64,000 nt of DNA from Pedobacter westerhofensis (GCF_900182595.1 NZ_FXTN01000001.1:372001-436000); one strand, 5' to 3'; positions 54,501 through 63,076 are shown, counted from the first letter of the stretch. Translations and numbers: made by a program. Notes: generated by a model not told the origin, from the letters alone.

Positions 54501-54891
54501 CTTTAACAACGATATCAGCTTTTTCTCGAACCGGTACAATCACGATTAGATTATTGGCAAGCATGTTATAGGTGAAACCAGTATTTTCAAGGGTTTCATT
54601 TAAGATAGAAGGAACATCTTTATCGGTTACATCGATACTGATTGTTTTTCCGGCAGGGATTTTACGGTTACTGAACATGAACCTGTAATCTGATTTTGCT
54701 TCAATTTGCGCAAGTACATCAGTAAATTCTGCTGAGTTCAATTTAATAGATATTCTCTTTTGTGAGTATACACCGGCAACTGCACTTAGGTTAAGTGTTA
54801 GCAGCAATCCGCATGTAACTTTGATAATGGCCATTGATTTAGCTGGCGCATTTTTAGGCACTGCGCGTTTTAAGCGCGATAAAAATTTCAT
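51505..54891 (-). CDS. SusC/RagA-family TonB-linked outer-membrane transporter
   Basis: 1128 residues from the preferred ATG at 54891 (upstream ATG at 54948 also in frame). Order: signal peptide; STN domain (about 55-105, the part that contacts FecR); carboxypeptidase-like domain (GKITDETGLPVIGASVQVKG); plug with TIGLGITKDQ-like TALGITKDQKTLGYSV and the RVAGLSVGGTSGGPGASARL segment; then the beta-barrel ending in YGFNVNFKFK. The STN domain marks it as a transducer that signals to FecR and the ECF sigma upstream. With SusD it imports glycans across the outer membrane using TonB energy. Confidence 0.94.
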   Translation of the reverse strand: MKFLSRLKRAVPKNAPAKSMAIIKVTCGLLLTLNLSAVAGVYSQKRISIKLNSAEFTDVLAQIEAKSDYRFMFSNRKIPAGKTISIDVTDKDVPSILNETLENTGFTYNMLANNLIVIVPVREKADIVVKGKITDETGLPVIGASVQVKGGKGGATTNAEGLFSLSVPDNAVLVVSYIGYAPQEIPVNGRTTINVSIKPNANDLNEVVVTALGITKDQKTLGYSVTKVGGETMDKARESNIANSLSGRVAGLSVGGTSGGPGASARLNIRGATSFTGSTTPLIVIDGVPIDNSQRGTGAGQYGGSDGGDGFSNINPDDVESMTVLKGSTASALYGARAANGVINITTKTGKKGKVQIEYNANLQFDKAVDNSDYQYEYGQGQQGARPTNQNSAISSGLYSWGEKLDGAQTIAADGQLHPYSAVTNNVSTFYRTAPSLTNSVSIAGGGDKGTYRFSASNLDAKSVLPNSGLVRKTFNFSTNQQLTDKLSFNLVANYIDQQDKNKAYLSDSPLNANYAVQFLPTSLDVTSLAPGYNTVTGAEMSWNDNSYVTNPYFVTSQLVNNNARKRFITAVSTKYAFTSYLSLQARLGYDLTNDRSLSVTPYGTAYSNGGLGQLNGLSQAQRTEMNTDVLLSFNKEVVKDFTVNASAGANYRKATYESTGSSGNSFIIPYLYTATNVKTRNVNYDYNSRETPSAYYTADFTYKNLLTVSTTGRYDQFSTLPVDNNSIFTPSVSTSFIFSQLTKWEPLSFGKLRASYAKTSGEPADAYLTQQYYTIGNSINNTTTASFSNILPNANLKPYSLSEFEVGTELKFLKNRIGIDAAFFSRKTEGEVVKAATSVSSGFESRYVNLGSTKNTGIEIMLSGSPIKTDNFSWNSSFNFTHVKTEVLNIDGGTNAPLNTGTYRPGDAYIGVVQGYGVAQIMAYDYKYDANGNIVIGANGIPLRGDLKPQGSGLPKMYGGFNNDFQYKNWNLGFLIDYRFGNKILSATEFYSYTYGLNKATLPGRDGGVVAQGVKEDGSVNTTNVSAQNYYTGLMTNVNSLAVLDGSFIKFRQATLGYTFKQNMLGKLPFSSISVNLVARNLFTIMKHTDNIDPENTFSSQVALAGVEGGALPFTRTYGFNVNFKFK

Positions 54892-54968
54892 ACTAGTATA
54901 ATTAGCGTGATTGTTCTGGCTCCCCGCGGGAAGTTGAATAATAGACAATTGTTTTTTTTGCTCAATTT

Positions 54969-54986
54969 GGGAATGGTTTTATTCCC
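54969..54986. repeat. Short inverted repeat upstream of susC
   Basis: GGGAAT and ATTCCC form a 6-bp inverted repeat with a 6-base loop, about 80 bp before the susC start. No T-run follows, so it is more like an operator or mRNA leader hairpin than a terminator. Confidence 0.35.
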
Positions 54987-55068
54987 GCATGTCATTGCTA
55001 CGTGGAAATCTCTCTCATATGATCTGGGTTAGTTGTTGTTATTTTGTTTATAATTAGTTGTTCTGTGA

Positions 55069-56145
55069 TTAGAAAATCCTGATGGCAGAATCGTTGATGG
55101 TATAATTAAACTTTTCTGTTAACTGGAGTGCTTTAAGCGCTTCACTGATATTTTCTTTTTCTATGATGCCGGTAAATCTGAGTTGTTTTGCGTTTTCACT
55201 GTCGAAGCTGATATCTACATTATACCATCTTTCCATGCTCCGGGCCAGTGCGGCAAATTCTTCATTTTTGAAAGTAAGCTTATTGTCTGTCCAGGAGGTT
55301 TCTATAATGGTAGCATGGTCCGGCTTAAAATACGTCAGCTGTCTCATTGATGTATCAATATCTGTACTGGTCAGGGCAACCCTCCTCTTATCAGTACGAA
55401 GATTTCTGAACACAAGTTTTTGTGAGGGTTTTAAATAAATCTGTTTCTTTGACAGGTTATTTAATGTGACTGTAATGGCGCCGTTCAGTAAAGTTGTTTC
55501 GGTAAGGCTTTCATTGGAATAAGCTTTTACATTAAAAGTTGTTCCCAGCACTTTAATATCCATATCCTTGGTATGAATGATAAAAGGATGTGCCGCATCT
55601 TTACTTACATCAAAAAAAGCTTCCCCAATCAAAAACACTTCCCTGGTAGAATCAGAAAAGTGTGCAGGGTATTCCAGCCTGCTGTCTGCGTTGAGCCTGA
55701 TTTCGGTACCATCTGTTAACGTAAATACAGAACGTACCCCCTTTGGTGTTTCTTTTACCAGCAGTTCTTTTCTGTAGGTCAGAAAACTATGAAATACGAA
55801 CAAGGTACAGCAGGCAATTAATAAAACAGAGGCAGCCCGTGACATCCAGCTAAACAAAGGAACAATAGCAATATTGTCCTCTGATGTATCTGGTTCATTT
55901 GTCAGGTCGGTAATCTCTTCCTCTCCTGTTTCACCGTTATCTATTTTTTGCTGAATGCGTTTGAAAAGCGAGTCGCTGTCATATTCAACCTTATGGCTGT
56001 TAGACCAGTATTCCCTGAGCAGGTCCTCTTCTTTTCGGTCATAAAACGGCTCTCCACGTAAGTAGATTAATTCGCGCTTTTCATCCACTGTGATTTCTCC
56101 AGTAAGATCTTTGGTAAGCAACTCAATAAACCGGTTTTTTTCCAT
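55069..56145 (-). CDS. FecR-family anti-sigma factor
   Basis: 358 residues. Cytoplasmic N-terminal domain (1-100, sigma-binding), one transmembrane segment (about 100-125, AASVLLIACCTLFVFHSFL), periplasmic FecR domain (TPKGVRSVFTLTDGTEIRLN and FDVSKDAAHPFIIHT), and the C-terminal DUF4974 domain (RWYNVDISFDSENAKQLRFT) that contacts the STN domain of SusC. It holds the ECF sigma factor inactive until SusC binds substrate. 177 bp upstream of susC. Confidence 0.93.
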   Translation of the reverse strand: MEKNRFIELLTKDLTGEITVDEKRELIYLRGEPFYDRKEEDLLREYWSNSHKVEYDSDSLFKRIQQKIDNGETGEEEITDLTNEPDTSEDNIAIVPLFSWMSRAASVLLIACCTLFVFHSFLTYRKELLVKETPKGVRSVFTLTDGTEIRLNADSRLEYPAHFSDSTREVFLIGEAFFDVSKDAAHPFIIHTKDMDIKVLGTTFNVKAYSNESLTETTLLNGAITVTLNNLSKKQIYLKPSQKLVFRNLRTDKRRVALTSTDIDTSMRQLTYFKPDHATIIETSWTDNKLTFKNEEFAALARSMERWYNVDISFDSENAKQLRFTGIIEKENISEALKALQLTEKFNYTINDSAIRIF

Positions 56146-56531
56146 TCAGTAATCTTTTAAGAGCGTTCACCTATATAGACACGGATCTTTTATCAAATGC
56201 TTACAGGAATTGAAAATAAATTCTGAATAGATAGTGTATTTATAACACTTAGACTGGATTTGAGCATATAAAATGCAGAAACAAATCCTCAAATCTTAAA
56301 AAGGGGCTATACTTTTATAAATCCGACTACAGAAACTGATAAAAAATCAGGAATTGGTTATTTTTTATTGAATTTAACATCTAAAAAAGGGTGATATTGA
56401 TTTTAATCACCTTTTTTTAATGCTTAAATGAAAAATGTATGATTTGCTGGATTTGAATTGCGCCGGACAGATTGAAAATTAGGGGATATCCTAAACCGCC
56501 GCGCTGCAGCTATACTATTATATATATAGTA
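56146..56531. other. Gene-free region between fecR and the ECF sigma gene
   Basis: 386 bp of AT-rich DNA. It contains a convincing terminator at 56383-56418 and an AT-rich near-palindrome (ATACTAT/ATAGTAT) at about 56512-56532. The fecR promoter should lie in its left part, but no consensus -7 box is visible. Confidence 0.5.
56383..56418. terminator. Terminator between the ECF sigma gene and fecR
   Basis: A-run, GGGTGAT/ATCACCT stem (13 paired positions with one mismatch including the A/T flanks), then a T-run; symmetric, so active in both directions. It separates the sigma transcript from fecR-susC. Confidence 0.8.
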
Positions 56532-57143
56532 TTATACAAACTTCGAAAAGAAGTTCTTTACGGTAAGGTATGGGCTCATTTCAATACTGAGTTTCTTCAT
56601 TGCCCGTAATACCTGTGTTTGCACTGTCTTATGAGAAATATTCAAAATCTCCGCCACCTCTTTATATTTCATACCATCTTCCTTTACAAGCTGGAAGATG
56701 ATCTTACATTGCTGGGGCAGCGTATCAATAGCCTGATCGAGTTTAAAGAACAACTCTTTCCTTTCTATCTCTGCTTCAGGGTTACTGTAAGCTATGATTT
56801 CACTGTGGCTGTCCTCAATCTGAACAAGCTGGACGGCAGCATTCTTCCTAAGGTGATTTAACGACCGATTTTTAACTGAAATAAAGATATATGTTTCCAG
56901 GTTATCTACCTCAAGCATCTTAAGGCGCTGGTTCCAGAAGTTTACAAATACATCCGCTACTATTTCTTCAGCTATTTCTTTTTTATTAACATACAGCTCA
57001 CAAAACTTTATCAGCCGGGTATTATAGATAAGAAAGAACTGCTCAAATGATTTGTGATCATTATCACAAGCTATTTTAGTCCACAGTTTCTTAGTATCAA
57101 GTCCTTTTTCTATCAAAATAGGTATGTTAAATCGTTTTATCAA
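56532..57143 (-). CDS. ECF sigma factor of the utilisation locus
   Basis: 203 residues, longer than many ECF factors. Region 2 includes FCELYVNKKEIAEEIVADVF followed by VNFWNQR; region 4 is KYKEVAEILNISHKTVQTQV (about 165-184), the Bacteroidota family-1 pattern. It should be held by FecR and activate transcription of susC onward when the glycan is sensed. The distance to fecR (386 bp, with a terminator) is larger than in many such loci. Confidence 0.92.
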   Translation of the reverse strand: MIKRFNIPILIEKGLDTKKLWTKIACDNDHKSFEQFFLIYNTRLIKFCELYVNKKEIAEEIVADVFVNFWNQRLKMLEVDNLETYIFISVKNRSLNHLRKNAAVQLVQIEDSHSEIIAYSNPEAEIERKELFFKLDQAIDTLPQQCKIIFQLVKEDGMKYKEVAEILNISHKTVQTQVLRAMKKLSIEMSPYLTVKNFFSKFV

Positions 57144-57453
57144 CTTCGTAAACTGAATTTATGATTTATATCTTATAAAATCAACCATATCCGGCGTTTA
57201 CGTAAAATGTGTCGGTGAATTGACGGTAAGATTGCAAAGCAAGAGCGCAATATTGCCGGCTAATAACTCAAAGAGACAACTTTCTCAATATTTAGAACAG
57301 AATTAAGCAATAAAAGCCAGCTAAAACGCATGATGATCATACTAATATATCATCATACTATATTAAATAAATTGGGCCTGCAAGTTCAAACCAGCAGGCC
57401 CAATTTATTTTTATGCGCTTTTATAGCTATTACCGATTAAAACGTGAAACAAC
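57144..57453. other. Gene-free region between trxB and the ECF sigma gene
   Basis: 310 bp with an 8-bp inverted repeat (ATGATGAT/ATCATCAT, 57330-57337 with 57349-57356) and a strong terminator at 57365-57410. The left half, upstream of the sigma gene, has no exact TAnnTTTG box. Confidence 0.55.
57365..57410. terminator. Strong palindromic terminator after trxB
   Basis: A perfect 17-bp inverted repeat (57365-57381 with 57394-57410, core TTGGGCCTGC) with a 12-base loop and A/T flanks. It ends the minus-strand trxB transcript and insulates the sigma gene. Confidence 0.88.
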
Positions 57454-58422
57454 TTAAGATAGTATCTTTACTTCATCTTCTTTAGCTGCCAGGTAACGCT
57501 CGGCATCAAGTGCTGCCATACATCCTGAACCGGCAGCGGTAATTGCCTGGCGGTAATAATGGTCCTGCACATCACCACAGGCGAAAACACCTTCGATATT
57601 TGTTTTTGTTGTTCCCGGGATAGTTTTCAGGTATCCGGTATCATCCATTTCCAGCCATCCTTTAAACATATCAGTATTAGGTTTATGGCCAATGGCCACA
57701 AAGAAACCTTCAACTTCAAGATCCGACTCCAGGCCGGTCTGGTTGTTGTGAATTCTCAGGCCTGTTACATTCTTGCCATTGCCCAGTACTTCACGGGCTT
57801 CGGAATTATAGATCACCTCTATATTTGGTGTATTCAGTACACGGTTTACCATCGCTTTAGAGGCCCTGAACTCATCGCGGCGAACAAGCATATAAACCTT
57901 TTTACATAATTTAGCAAGGTAGGTTGCTTCTTCGGCAGCAGTATCTCCCGCCCCAACAATAGCTACATCCTGGCCCCTGAAGAAGAAGCCATCACATACT
58001 GCACATGCCGATACGCCAAAACCATTGTAATGCGATTCGCTTGGCAAGCCCAGCCATTTGGCAGTAGCACCGGTAGAGATAATCACTGTATCAGCGGTAA
58101 TTGTTTTTATTTCATCCACTACCACTTTATGGGGCATTGAAGAGAAATCAACCGAACTTACATAACCAAAACGGATATCCGTTCCAAATCTTTCTGCCTG
58201 CTTGCGGAAATCTTCCATCATTTCAGGGCCCATCACTCCGTTGGGATATCCCGGAAAATTATCAACATCAGTAGTCTGTGTAAGTTGTCCTCCGGCTTCC
58301 ATTCCGGTATATAATACGGGTTTAAGATCTGCCCTGGCTGCATAAATCGCTGCAGTATAACCGGCAGGCCCTGAACCGATGATCAGGCATTGAACGTGTT
58401 CTATTTCTTGAGTAGTGTCCAT
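57454..58422 (-). CDS. trxB: Thioredoxin-disulfide reductase
   Basis: 322 residues, standard TrxB. It reduces thioredoxin with NADPH. FAD motif IIGSGPAGYTAAIYAAR, redox-active disulfide Cys140-Cys143 in ACAVCDG, NADPH motif AIVGAGDTAAEEATYLA, and the C-terminal GVFACGDVQDHYYRQAITAA. A short extension of about 10 residues precedes the FAD strand. It has its own well-formed promoter 80 bp upstream. Confidence 0.96.
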   Translation of the reverse strand: MDTTQEIEHVQCLIIGSGPAGYTAAIYAARADLKPVLYTGMEAGGQLTQTTDVDNFPGYPNGVMGPEMMEDFRKQAERFGTDIRFGYVSSVDFSSMPHKVVVDEIKTITADTVIISTGATAKWLGLPSESHYNGFGVSACAVCDGFFFRGQDVAIVGAGDTAAEEATYLAKLCKKVYMLVRRDEFRASKAMVNRVLNTPNIEVIYNSEAREVLGNGKNVTGLRIHNNQTGLESDLEVEGFFVAIGHKPNTDMFKGWLEMDDTGYLKTIPGTTKTNIEGVFACGDVQDHYYRQAITAAGSGCMAALDAERYLAAKEDEVKILS

Positions 58423-58438
58423 AATATAATTTATAAAA

Positions 58439-58492
58439 TAACCCCTGGCAGTGCTTATTCAAAAAAGGTAATCGCAAATTTGTCCGGGGTTA
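58439..58492 (-). promoter_or_regulatory. Possible structured leader of trxB mRNA
   Basis: TAACCCC (58492-58486 on the minus strand) can pair with GGGGTTA (58445-58439), a 7-bp stem around a 40-base loop, ending 17 bases before the start codon. Whether it folds or regulates is unknown. Confidence 0.3.
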
Positions 58493-58501
58493 ATTGCAGT
58501 A

Positions 58502-58532
58502 CAAAATTACGCTTTAATATGAGATGCACAAA
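58502..58532 (-). promoter_or_regulatory. Bacteroidota promoter of trxB
   Basis: On the minus strand TTTG (58532-58529), a 19-base spacer and TAATTTTG (58509-58502) match the -33/-7 consensus exactly. Transcription should start near 58495, giving a leader of about 70 bases. Confidence 0.72.
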
Positions 58533-58545
58533 AGGTTAATCTCTC

Positions 58546-59172
58546 TTAATTCACATTTTTACGCTGTGCTTGCTTATCCCTCAGTTTCTTGCCTGTCAGT
58601 GAAGAGATGAGCTTATCATCAGCGTATTCATCTTCCTGCCTGCCGCCCTTCAATGTCCAGGTGCCAGTCTTTTTTCCCCCTTCGTACATACCGGAAATCT
58701 GGACTTTGCCATCATTGTCATACTGCTGGTAAAGACCGTTCAGTGCACCCTGAATATAGGCAGCCATTTGTTTGACCTTTCCGTCTGCATAAAAGCTCAG
58801 CCACTTTCCCACACGCAGCCCATTGATATATTTGCCGGTAAGCACCACATATCTGGCCTTCCCGTTGATCTCATAACCCAGGTTAGTATAATTGTTATCA
58901 GGGGTGATCCAGTCATAATAAACAAACTGTCCGTGGGGCACCTGCAAACTATCGTCCTTAAACGTACCGGAGGTTAGCAAAACGCCATCAAAATCAAACT
59001 TCTTGAAGGTATAAACCGTATCTCCTTCTACCTTTCCAAAAACAGCATAATTAATCGCCAGCGTTGAGTCTGCTACGATACGGTCACGCCCATCCAGTAA
59101 AATTGTTTTTACCTGGCTGTACGTATTGATGCTGCCTGTAAGAATAAGCAAACAGATAAGTAATCTCTTCAT
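58546..59172 (-). CDS. Secreted YwqK/MORN-variant repeat protein
   Basis: 208 residues with a signal peptide (about 1-19). The body has repeats of the type GKYINGLRVGKWLSFYADGK and GMYEGGKKTGTWTLKGG, the MORN-like variant found in proteins named YwqK antitoxin-like. The antitoxin name comes from B. subtilis and need not apply here; with a signal peptide, a periplasmic or surface role is more likely. 20 bp after the carboxylase gene on the same strand. Confidence 0.75.
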   Translation of the reverse strand: MKRLLICLLILTGSINTYSQVKTILLDGRDRIVADSTLAINYAVFGKVEGDTVYTFKKFDFDGVLLTSGTFKDDSLQVPHGQFVYYDWITPDNNYTNLGYEINGKARYVVLTGKYINGLRVGKWLSFYADGKVKQMAAYIQGALNGLYQQYDNDGKVQISGMYEGGKKTGTWTLKGGRQEDEYADDKLISSLTGKKLRDKQAQRKNVN

Positions 59173-59192
59173 AATAGTATCAAATTTAGCAA

Positions 59193-60821
59193 CTAGGTCT
59201 GGATAATTCCGACATTGAATTGTCTTTTTATTGGCGACTGATTTGCGGCTTCAACCCCCATAGAAATCACTTTTCGGGTTTCCAGCGGATCAATTATCCC
59301 ATCTACCCACAATCTTGATGCCGCATAATATGGAGTGGTCTGACTATCGTATTTGTCTGTAATTTCCTTCAGCATTTCTGCTTCCTTTTCAGGAGTGATC
59401 AGCTCTCCTTTCGCTTTCAGCGAAGCTGCCTGTATCTGCAGCAAAGTCTTTGCTGCCTGTGCACCGCCCATTACGGCAATTTTTGCTGTCGGCCAGGCGT
59501 AGATCAATCTTGGATCATAGGCTTTACCGCACATGGCATAGTTGCCGGCGCCATAAGAGTTCCCGATGACGATGGTAAACTTGGGCACCACTGAGTTTGC
59601 CACCGCATTTACCATTTTTGCCCCGTCTTTGATGATTCCGCCCTGCTCCGACCTGCTGCCAACCATAAAACCTGTCACATCCTGTAAGAACACCAGCGGG
59701 ATTTTCTTCTGGTTACAGTTCATAATAAAACGGGCGGCTTTGTCGGCACTGTCTGAATAGATCACACCGCCAAACTGCATTTCGCCTTTTTTGGATTTCA
59801 CCACCTTTCGCTGGTTGGCCACTATCCCTACTGCCCAGCCATCAATCCTCCCCAGTCCGCAGATAATGCTCTGCCCGTATTCCTTTTTATATTCTTCAAA
59901 CTGGGAGTCATCTGTAAGGCGGTAAATAATTTCGTGCATATCATATTGCTTCTCCCTGTTTTCGGGCAGCAAGCCATAAATTTCCTGGGGATCGAGCTTT
60001 GGTGCTGCAGGCTTAACTCTGCTAAAGCCGGCATTTTCCGGCTGCCCAAGCATGCTCATGATATTTTTGATGCTGTCCAGACAGGCCTGATCGTTCGGAT
60101 GTTTATAGTCTGTTACCCCTGATATCTCGCAATGCGTAGTTGCGCCTCCCAGTGTTTCGTTGTCCACATCCTCTCCGATGGCTGATTTCACCAGGTAAGA
60201 ACCTGCAAGAAACACAGATCCTGTACCCTCAACGATCATTGCTTCGTCGCTCATAATGGGCAGATATGCTCCACCGGCAACACATGAGCCCATGATAGCT
60301 GAGATCTGTACAATCCCTTCGGCAGACATCATGGCGTTGTTCCTGAACATCCTGCCGAAATGCTCCTTATCAGGGAAAATCTCATCCTGCATAGGCAGAT
60401 ATACCCCGGCACTGTCAACCAGATAGATTACCGGCAAGCGGTTCTCCATCGCAATTTCCTGTGCACGAAGGTTCTTCTTGGCCGTCATCGGGAACCATGC
60501 ACCCGCTTTAACCGTGGCATCATTGGCAACGATCATGCACTGCCTGCCAGATACGTAACCTATACCACAGACAACACCCGCAGCCGGGCAGCCTCCCTGT
60601 TCTGCATACATCCCTTCTGCAGCAAAGGCTCCAATTTCCAGAAATTCAGTCCCCTCATCAATCAGGTAAGCAACCCTTTCCCTGGCGAGCATTTTGCCCT
60701 TTTCCTTTTGCTTAGCCGCACTCTTTTCGCCCCCACCTTTATAAATTGTCCTGAGCCGGGTTTTCACTTCGTATGCCAGCTGTTTATTGACGTCTTCGTT
60801 TTTATTGAATTCGATATCCAT
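59193..60821 (-). CDS. Acyl-CoA carboxylase beta subunit (carboxyltransferase)
   Basis: 542 residues from the ATG at 60821; the frame from 60863 adds 14 hydrophobic residues that do not look native. The two crotonase-fold halves are visible: KMLARERVAYLIDEGTEFLE and GMYAEQGGCPAAGVVCGIGY in the N-terminal half, and LQDVTGFMVGSRSEQGGIIK with GNSYGAGNYAMCGKAYDPRL in the C-terminal half. The layout is most like methylcrotonyl-CoA carboxylase beta (leucine breakdown), but propionyl-CoA carboxylase cannot be excluded. No biotin subunit is adjacent. Confidence 0.9.
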   Translation of the reverse strand: MDIEFNKNEDVNKQLAYEVKTRLRTIYKGGGEKSAAKQKEKGKMLARERVAYLIDEGTEFLEIGAFAAEGMYAEQGGCPAAGVVCGIGYVSGRQCMIVANDATVKAGAWFPMTAKKNLRAQEIAMENRLPVIYLVDSAGVYLPMQDEIFPDKEHFGRMFRNNAMMSAEGIVQISAIMGSCVAGGAYLPIMSDEAMIVEGTGSVFLAGSYLVKSAIGEDVDNETLGGATTHCEISGVTDYKHPNDQACLDSIKNIMSMLGQPENAGFSRVKPAAPKLDPQEIYGLLPENREKQYDMHEIIYRLTDDSQFEEYKKEYGQSIICGLGRIDGWAVGIVANQRKVVKSKKGEMQFGGVIYSDSADKAARFIMNCNQKKIPLVFLQDVTGFMVGSRSEQGGIIKDGAKMVNAVANSVVPKFTIVIGNSYGAGNYAMCGKAYDPRLIYAWPTAKIAVMGGAQAAKTLLQIQAASLKAKGELITPEKEAEMLKEITDKYDSQTTPYYAASRLWVDGIIDPLETRKVISMGVEAANQSPIKRQFNVGIIQT

Positions 60822-60860
60822 AAAGGCAAGATAGAGGTAATCTATGAAATTACAGAAAAG

Positions 60861-60868
60861 CAAAGATA
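60861..60868 (-). promoter_or_regulatory. Candidate -7 element of the carboxylase gene
   Basis: TATCTTTG (minus strand) matches TAnnTTTG, 39 bp before the preferred ATG at 60821. This position also argues against the longer start at 60863, which would lie upstream of the transcription start. Confidence 0.45.
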
Positions 60869-60890
60869 AATTTCGCGGCAGAAAACGGGA

Positions 60891-61475
60891 TTAAATCAGA
60901 TCCCTGTCTTTAAACCAAACCGGATCCGGCGCAGCCGTAAAAGCTTTCATTTTTTCCAGCAGTTCCAGAGGCTGATCTGAATTAATTACCAGTGCCCTGT
61001 TGTTGGGCTTCAGCATGCGGTGCTCTACCATTACATCTATTTGCGCAAAAAGGTGATCATAAAAACCATTCACATTTAATACGCCTATGGCTTTGTTGTG
61101 CAATCCAAGCTGCAGCCATGTCAGCACTTCAAAAAACTCTTCGAGCGTGCCGAAACCACCGGGCAGGATAATGAACCCATCAGCCAGGTCGGCCATCTTT
61201 TGTTTACGCTCGTGCATATTCTGCGTAACAATCAGTTCAGTAACCTCTTTATGGCCTACTTCAAGGTCGAGCAGGAACTGAGGAATTACACCTGTTACCA
61301 GGCCTTTATTTTTAAGCACTTCATCGGCGATGATTCCCATCACCCCAACACTGCCGCCACCATATACCAAACGGATTTGCTGATCAGCAAAAGCTGCGGC
61401 AAGTTCTTCTACTGCTTTAAGCAAAACGGGATCGCCATTAAAGTTGGCCCCGCAATACACACAAATTGACTTCAT
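60891..61475 (-). CDS. LOG-family protein (TIGR00730, nucleoside monophosphate phosphoribohydrolase)
   Basis: 194 residues. LOG proteins cleave cytokinin ribotides or related nucleotides. YGGGSVGVMGIIADEVL (about 39-55) and PGGFGTLEEFFEVLTW (about 105-120) are the Rossmann-fold signature and active site (PGGxGTxxE). The N-terminus SICVYCGANFNGDP is typical. The function in Bacteroidota is not established; nucleotide hydrolysis is the safe statement. It ends 69 bp before the carboxylase start. Confidence 0.92.
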   Translation of the reverse strand: MKSICVYCGANFNGDPVLLKAVEELAAAFADQQIRLVYGGGSVGVMGIIADEVLKNKGLVTGVIPQFLLDLEVGHKEVTELIVTQNMHERKQKMADLADGFIILPGGFGTLEEFFEVLTWLQLGLHNKAIGVLNVNGFYDHLFAQIDVMVEHRMLKPNNRALVINSDQPLELLEKMKAFTAAPDPVWFKDRDLI

Positions 61476-61498
61476 AAATTCAGGAGATCATTTAGATT

Positions 61499-61541
61499 AA
61501 AAATAAAAAATCACCTCATGCCTGTGGGCGCTGAGATGATT
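61499..61541 (-). terminator. Terminator after guaB
   Basis: On the minus strand a 10-bp stem with one G-T pair (61532-61541 with 61509-61518) is followed by TTTTTTATTT. It lies 27 bp after the guaB stop. Confidence 0.82.
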
Positions 61542-61567
61542 TCAATAAAGTACACTTATATATTATA

Positions 61568-63037
61568 CTAACGTGAATAATTCGGCGCTTCTTTAGTAAT
61601 CGAGATATCATGAGGATGGCTTTCTCTCATACCTGCTGCAGTAATGCGGACAAACTTAGCTTCCTGCAGTTGTTCGATCGTTGCAGCACCACAGTAATGC
61701 ATCCCTGCCCTAAGGCCACCCACATACTGATAGATTACTTCTGCCAGTGTACCTTTATAAGGAACACGGCCAACGATACCTTCGGGAACAAGTTTGGTCA
61801 CTACATCCTCGTCATCCTGGAAGTAGCGGTCTTTAGAACCTACCTGCATCGCTTCTACAGAACCCATACCACGGTAAGATTTAAATTTACGTCCCTCGTA
61901 GATGATCGTTTCGCCCGGTGATTCTTCAACACCGGCGAATAAAGATCCTGCCATAATTGAGCTTGCTCCTGCTGCCAGTGCTTTAACAATATCCCCGGTT
62001 TGTTTGATACCACCATCGGCGATTACAGGAATTCCTGTGCCTTTTAATGCCTGTGCACATTCATAAACTGCATATAGCTGAGGTACTCCCACACCTGCTA
62101 TTATTCTTGTGGTACAGATCGATCCGGGGCCGATACCTACTTTGACGGCATCTGCACCAGCCTCTGCCAATGCGCGTGCTGCATCAGCAGTAGCGATATT
62201 ACCGGCGATCACCTGTAATTCAGGGAAACGTGCTTTGATGGCTCTCACCATATCAATTACACCCTTGGAGTGTCCGTGGGCAGTATCAACTGTAACCACA
62301 TCCACACCGGCCTGAACAAGTGCCGCTACACGGTCGATATTGTCAGCAGCAACACCAACGGCTGCACCAACTCTCAATCTGCCGCGTTCATCTTTACAAG
62401 CCTTAGGATAGTTTTTATATTTCTGGATATCTTTAAAGGTGATCAGACCTGCAAGGTGACCATCTTTACTGATGACAGGAAGTTTTTCGATTTTATAGTC
62501 CTGCAGAATTTCTTCAGCCTGGATCAGCGTAGTGCCCTCAGGAGCAGTGATCAGATTTTCGCTGGTCATTACTTCAGATACCGGGCGCTGCATATCTTTC
62601 TGGAAACGCAGGTCGCGGTTAGTGATGATCCCTACAAGTTTGTTGTCGTTATCGATAACAGGGATACCACCGATTTTATATTTGGTCATGATCTGGAAAG
62701 CATCTGATATCACTGCGTCTGCACGAAGTGTAACAGGGTCCTGGATCATTCCGCTTTCTGAGCGCTTTACTTTGCTGACTTCTTCAGCCTGGCGCTCAAT
62801 GCTCATATTTTTGTGCAGTATTCCAATACCGCCAGCCTGGGCAATGGCAATAGCCAGTCCTGCTTCGGTAACGGTATCCATTGCAGCAGATACTATAGGT
62901 ACATTGATACGGATTTTTCTCGTCAGGTAACTTCCGGTGTCTACATCACGGGGAAGTACTTCAGAATAGGAAGGAACCAACAATACGTCATCGTATGTAA
63001 GGCCTTCAGCAATAAATTTTTGGGGATCGAGTTGCAT
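61568..63037 (-). CDS. guaB: IMP dehydrogenase
   Basis: 489 residues, full length. It oxidises IMP to XMP, the first committed step of GMP synthesis. The barrel is interrupted by two CBS domains (about 95-210). The active-site loop [17 protein letters not shown] carries Cys308; [12 protein letters not shown] and the C-terminal [14 protein letters not shown] follow. A single gene with a promoter and its own terminator. Confidence 0.97.
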   Translation of the reverse strand: MQLDPQKFIAEGLTYDDVLLVPSYSEVLPRDVDTGSYLTRKIRINVPIVSAAMDTVTEAGLAIAIAQAGGIGILHKNMSIERQAEEVSKVKRSESGMIQDPVTLRADAVISDAFQIMTKYKIGGIPVIDNDNKLVGIITNRDLRFQKDMQRPVSEVMTSENLITAPEGTTLIQAEEILQDYKIEKLPVISKDGHLAGLITFKDIQKYKNYPKACKDERGRLRVGAAVGVAADNIDRVAALVQAGVDVVTVDTAHGHSKGVIDMVRAIKARFPELQVIAGNIATADAARALAEAGADAVKVGIGPGSICTTRIIAGVGVPQLYAVYECAQALKGTGIPVIADGGIKQTGDIVKALAAGASSIMAGSLFAGVEESPGETIIYEGRKFKSYRGMGSVEAMQVGSKDRYFQDDEDVVTKLVPEGIVGRVPYKGTLAEVIYQYVGGLRAGMHYCGAATIEQLQEAKFVRITAAGMRESHPHDISITKEAPNYSR

Positions 63038-63068
63038 AGCAAATAATTAGGAGTTATTACTTGCCGGG

Positions 63069-63076
63069 CAAAGGTA
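63069..63076 (-). promoter_or_regulatory. Candidate -7 element of guaB
   Basis: TACCTTTG (minus strand) fits TAnnTTTG, 31 bp before the guaB ATG. The -33 element is not clear. Confidence 0.5.

Noticed and set aside
58546..59172. Toxin-antitoxin system based on the YwqK-like name
   Set aside because: The protein has a signal peptide and no toxin gene is next to it; the name reflects only the repeat type.
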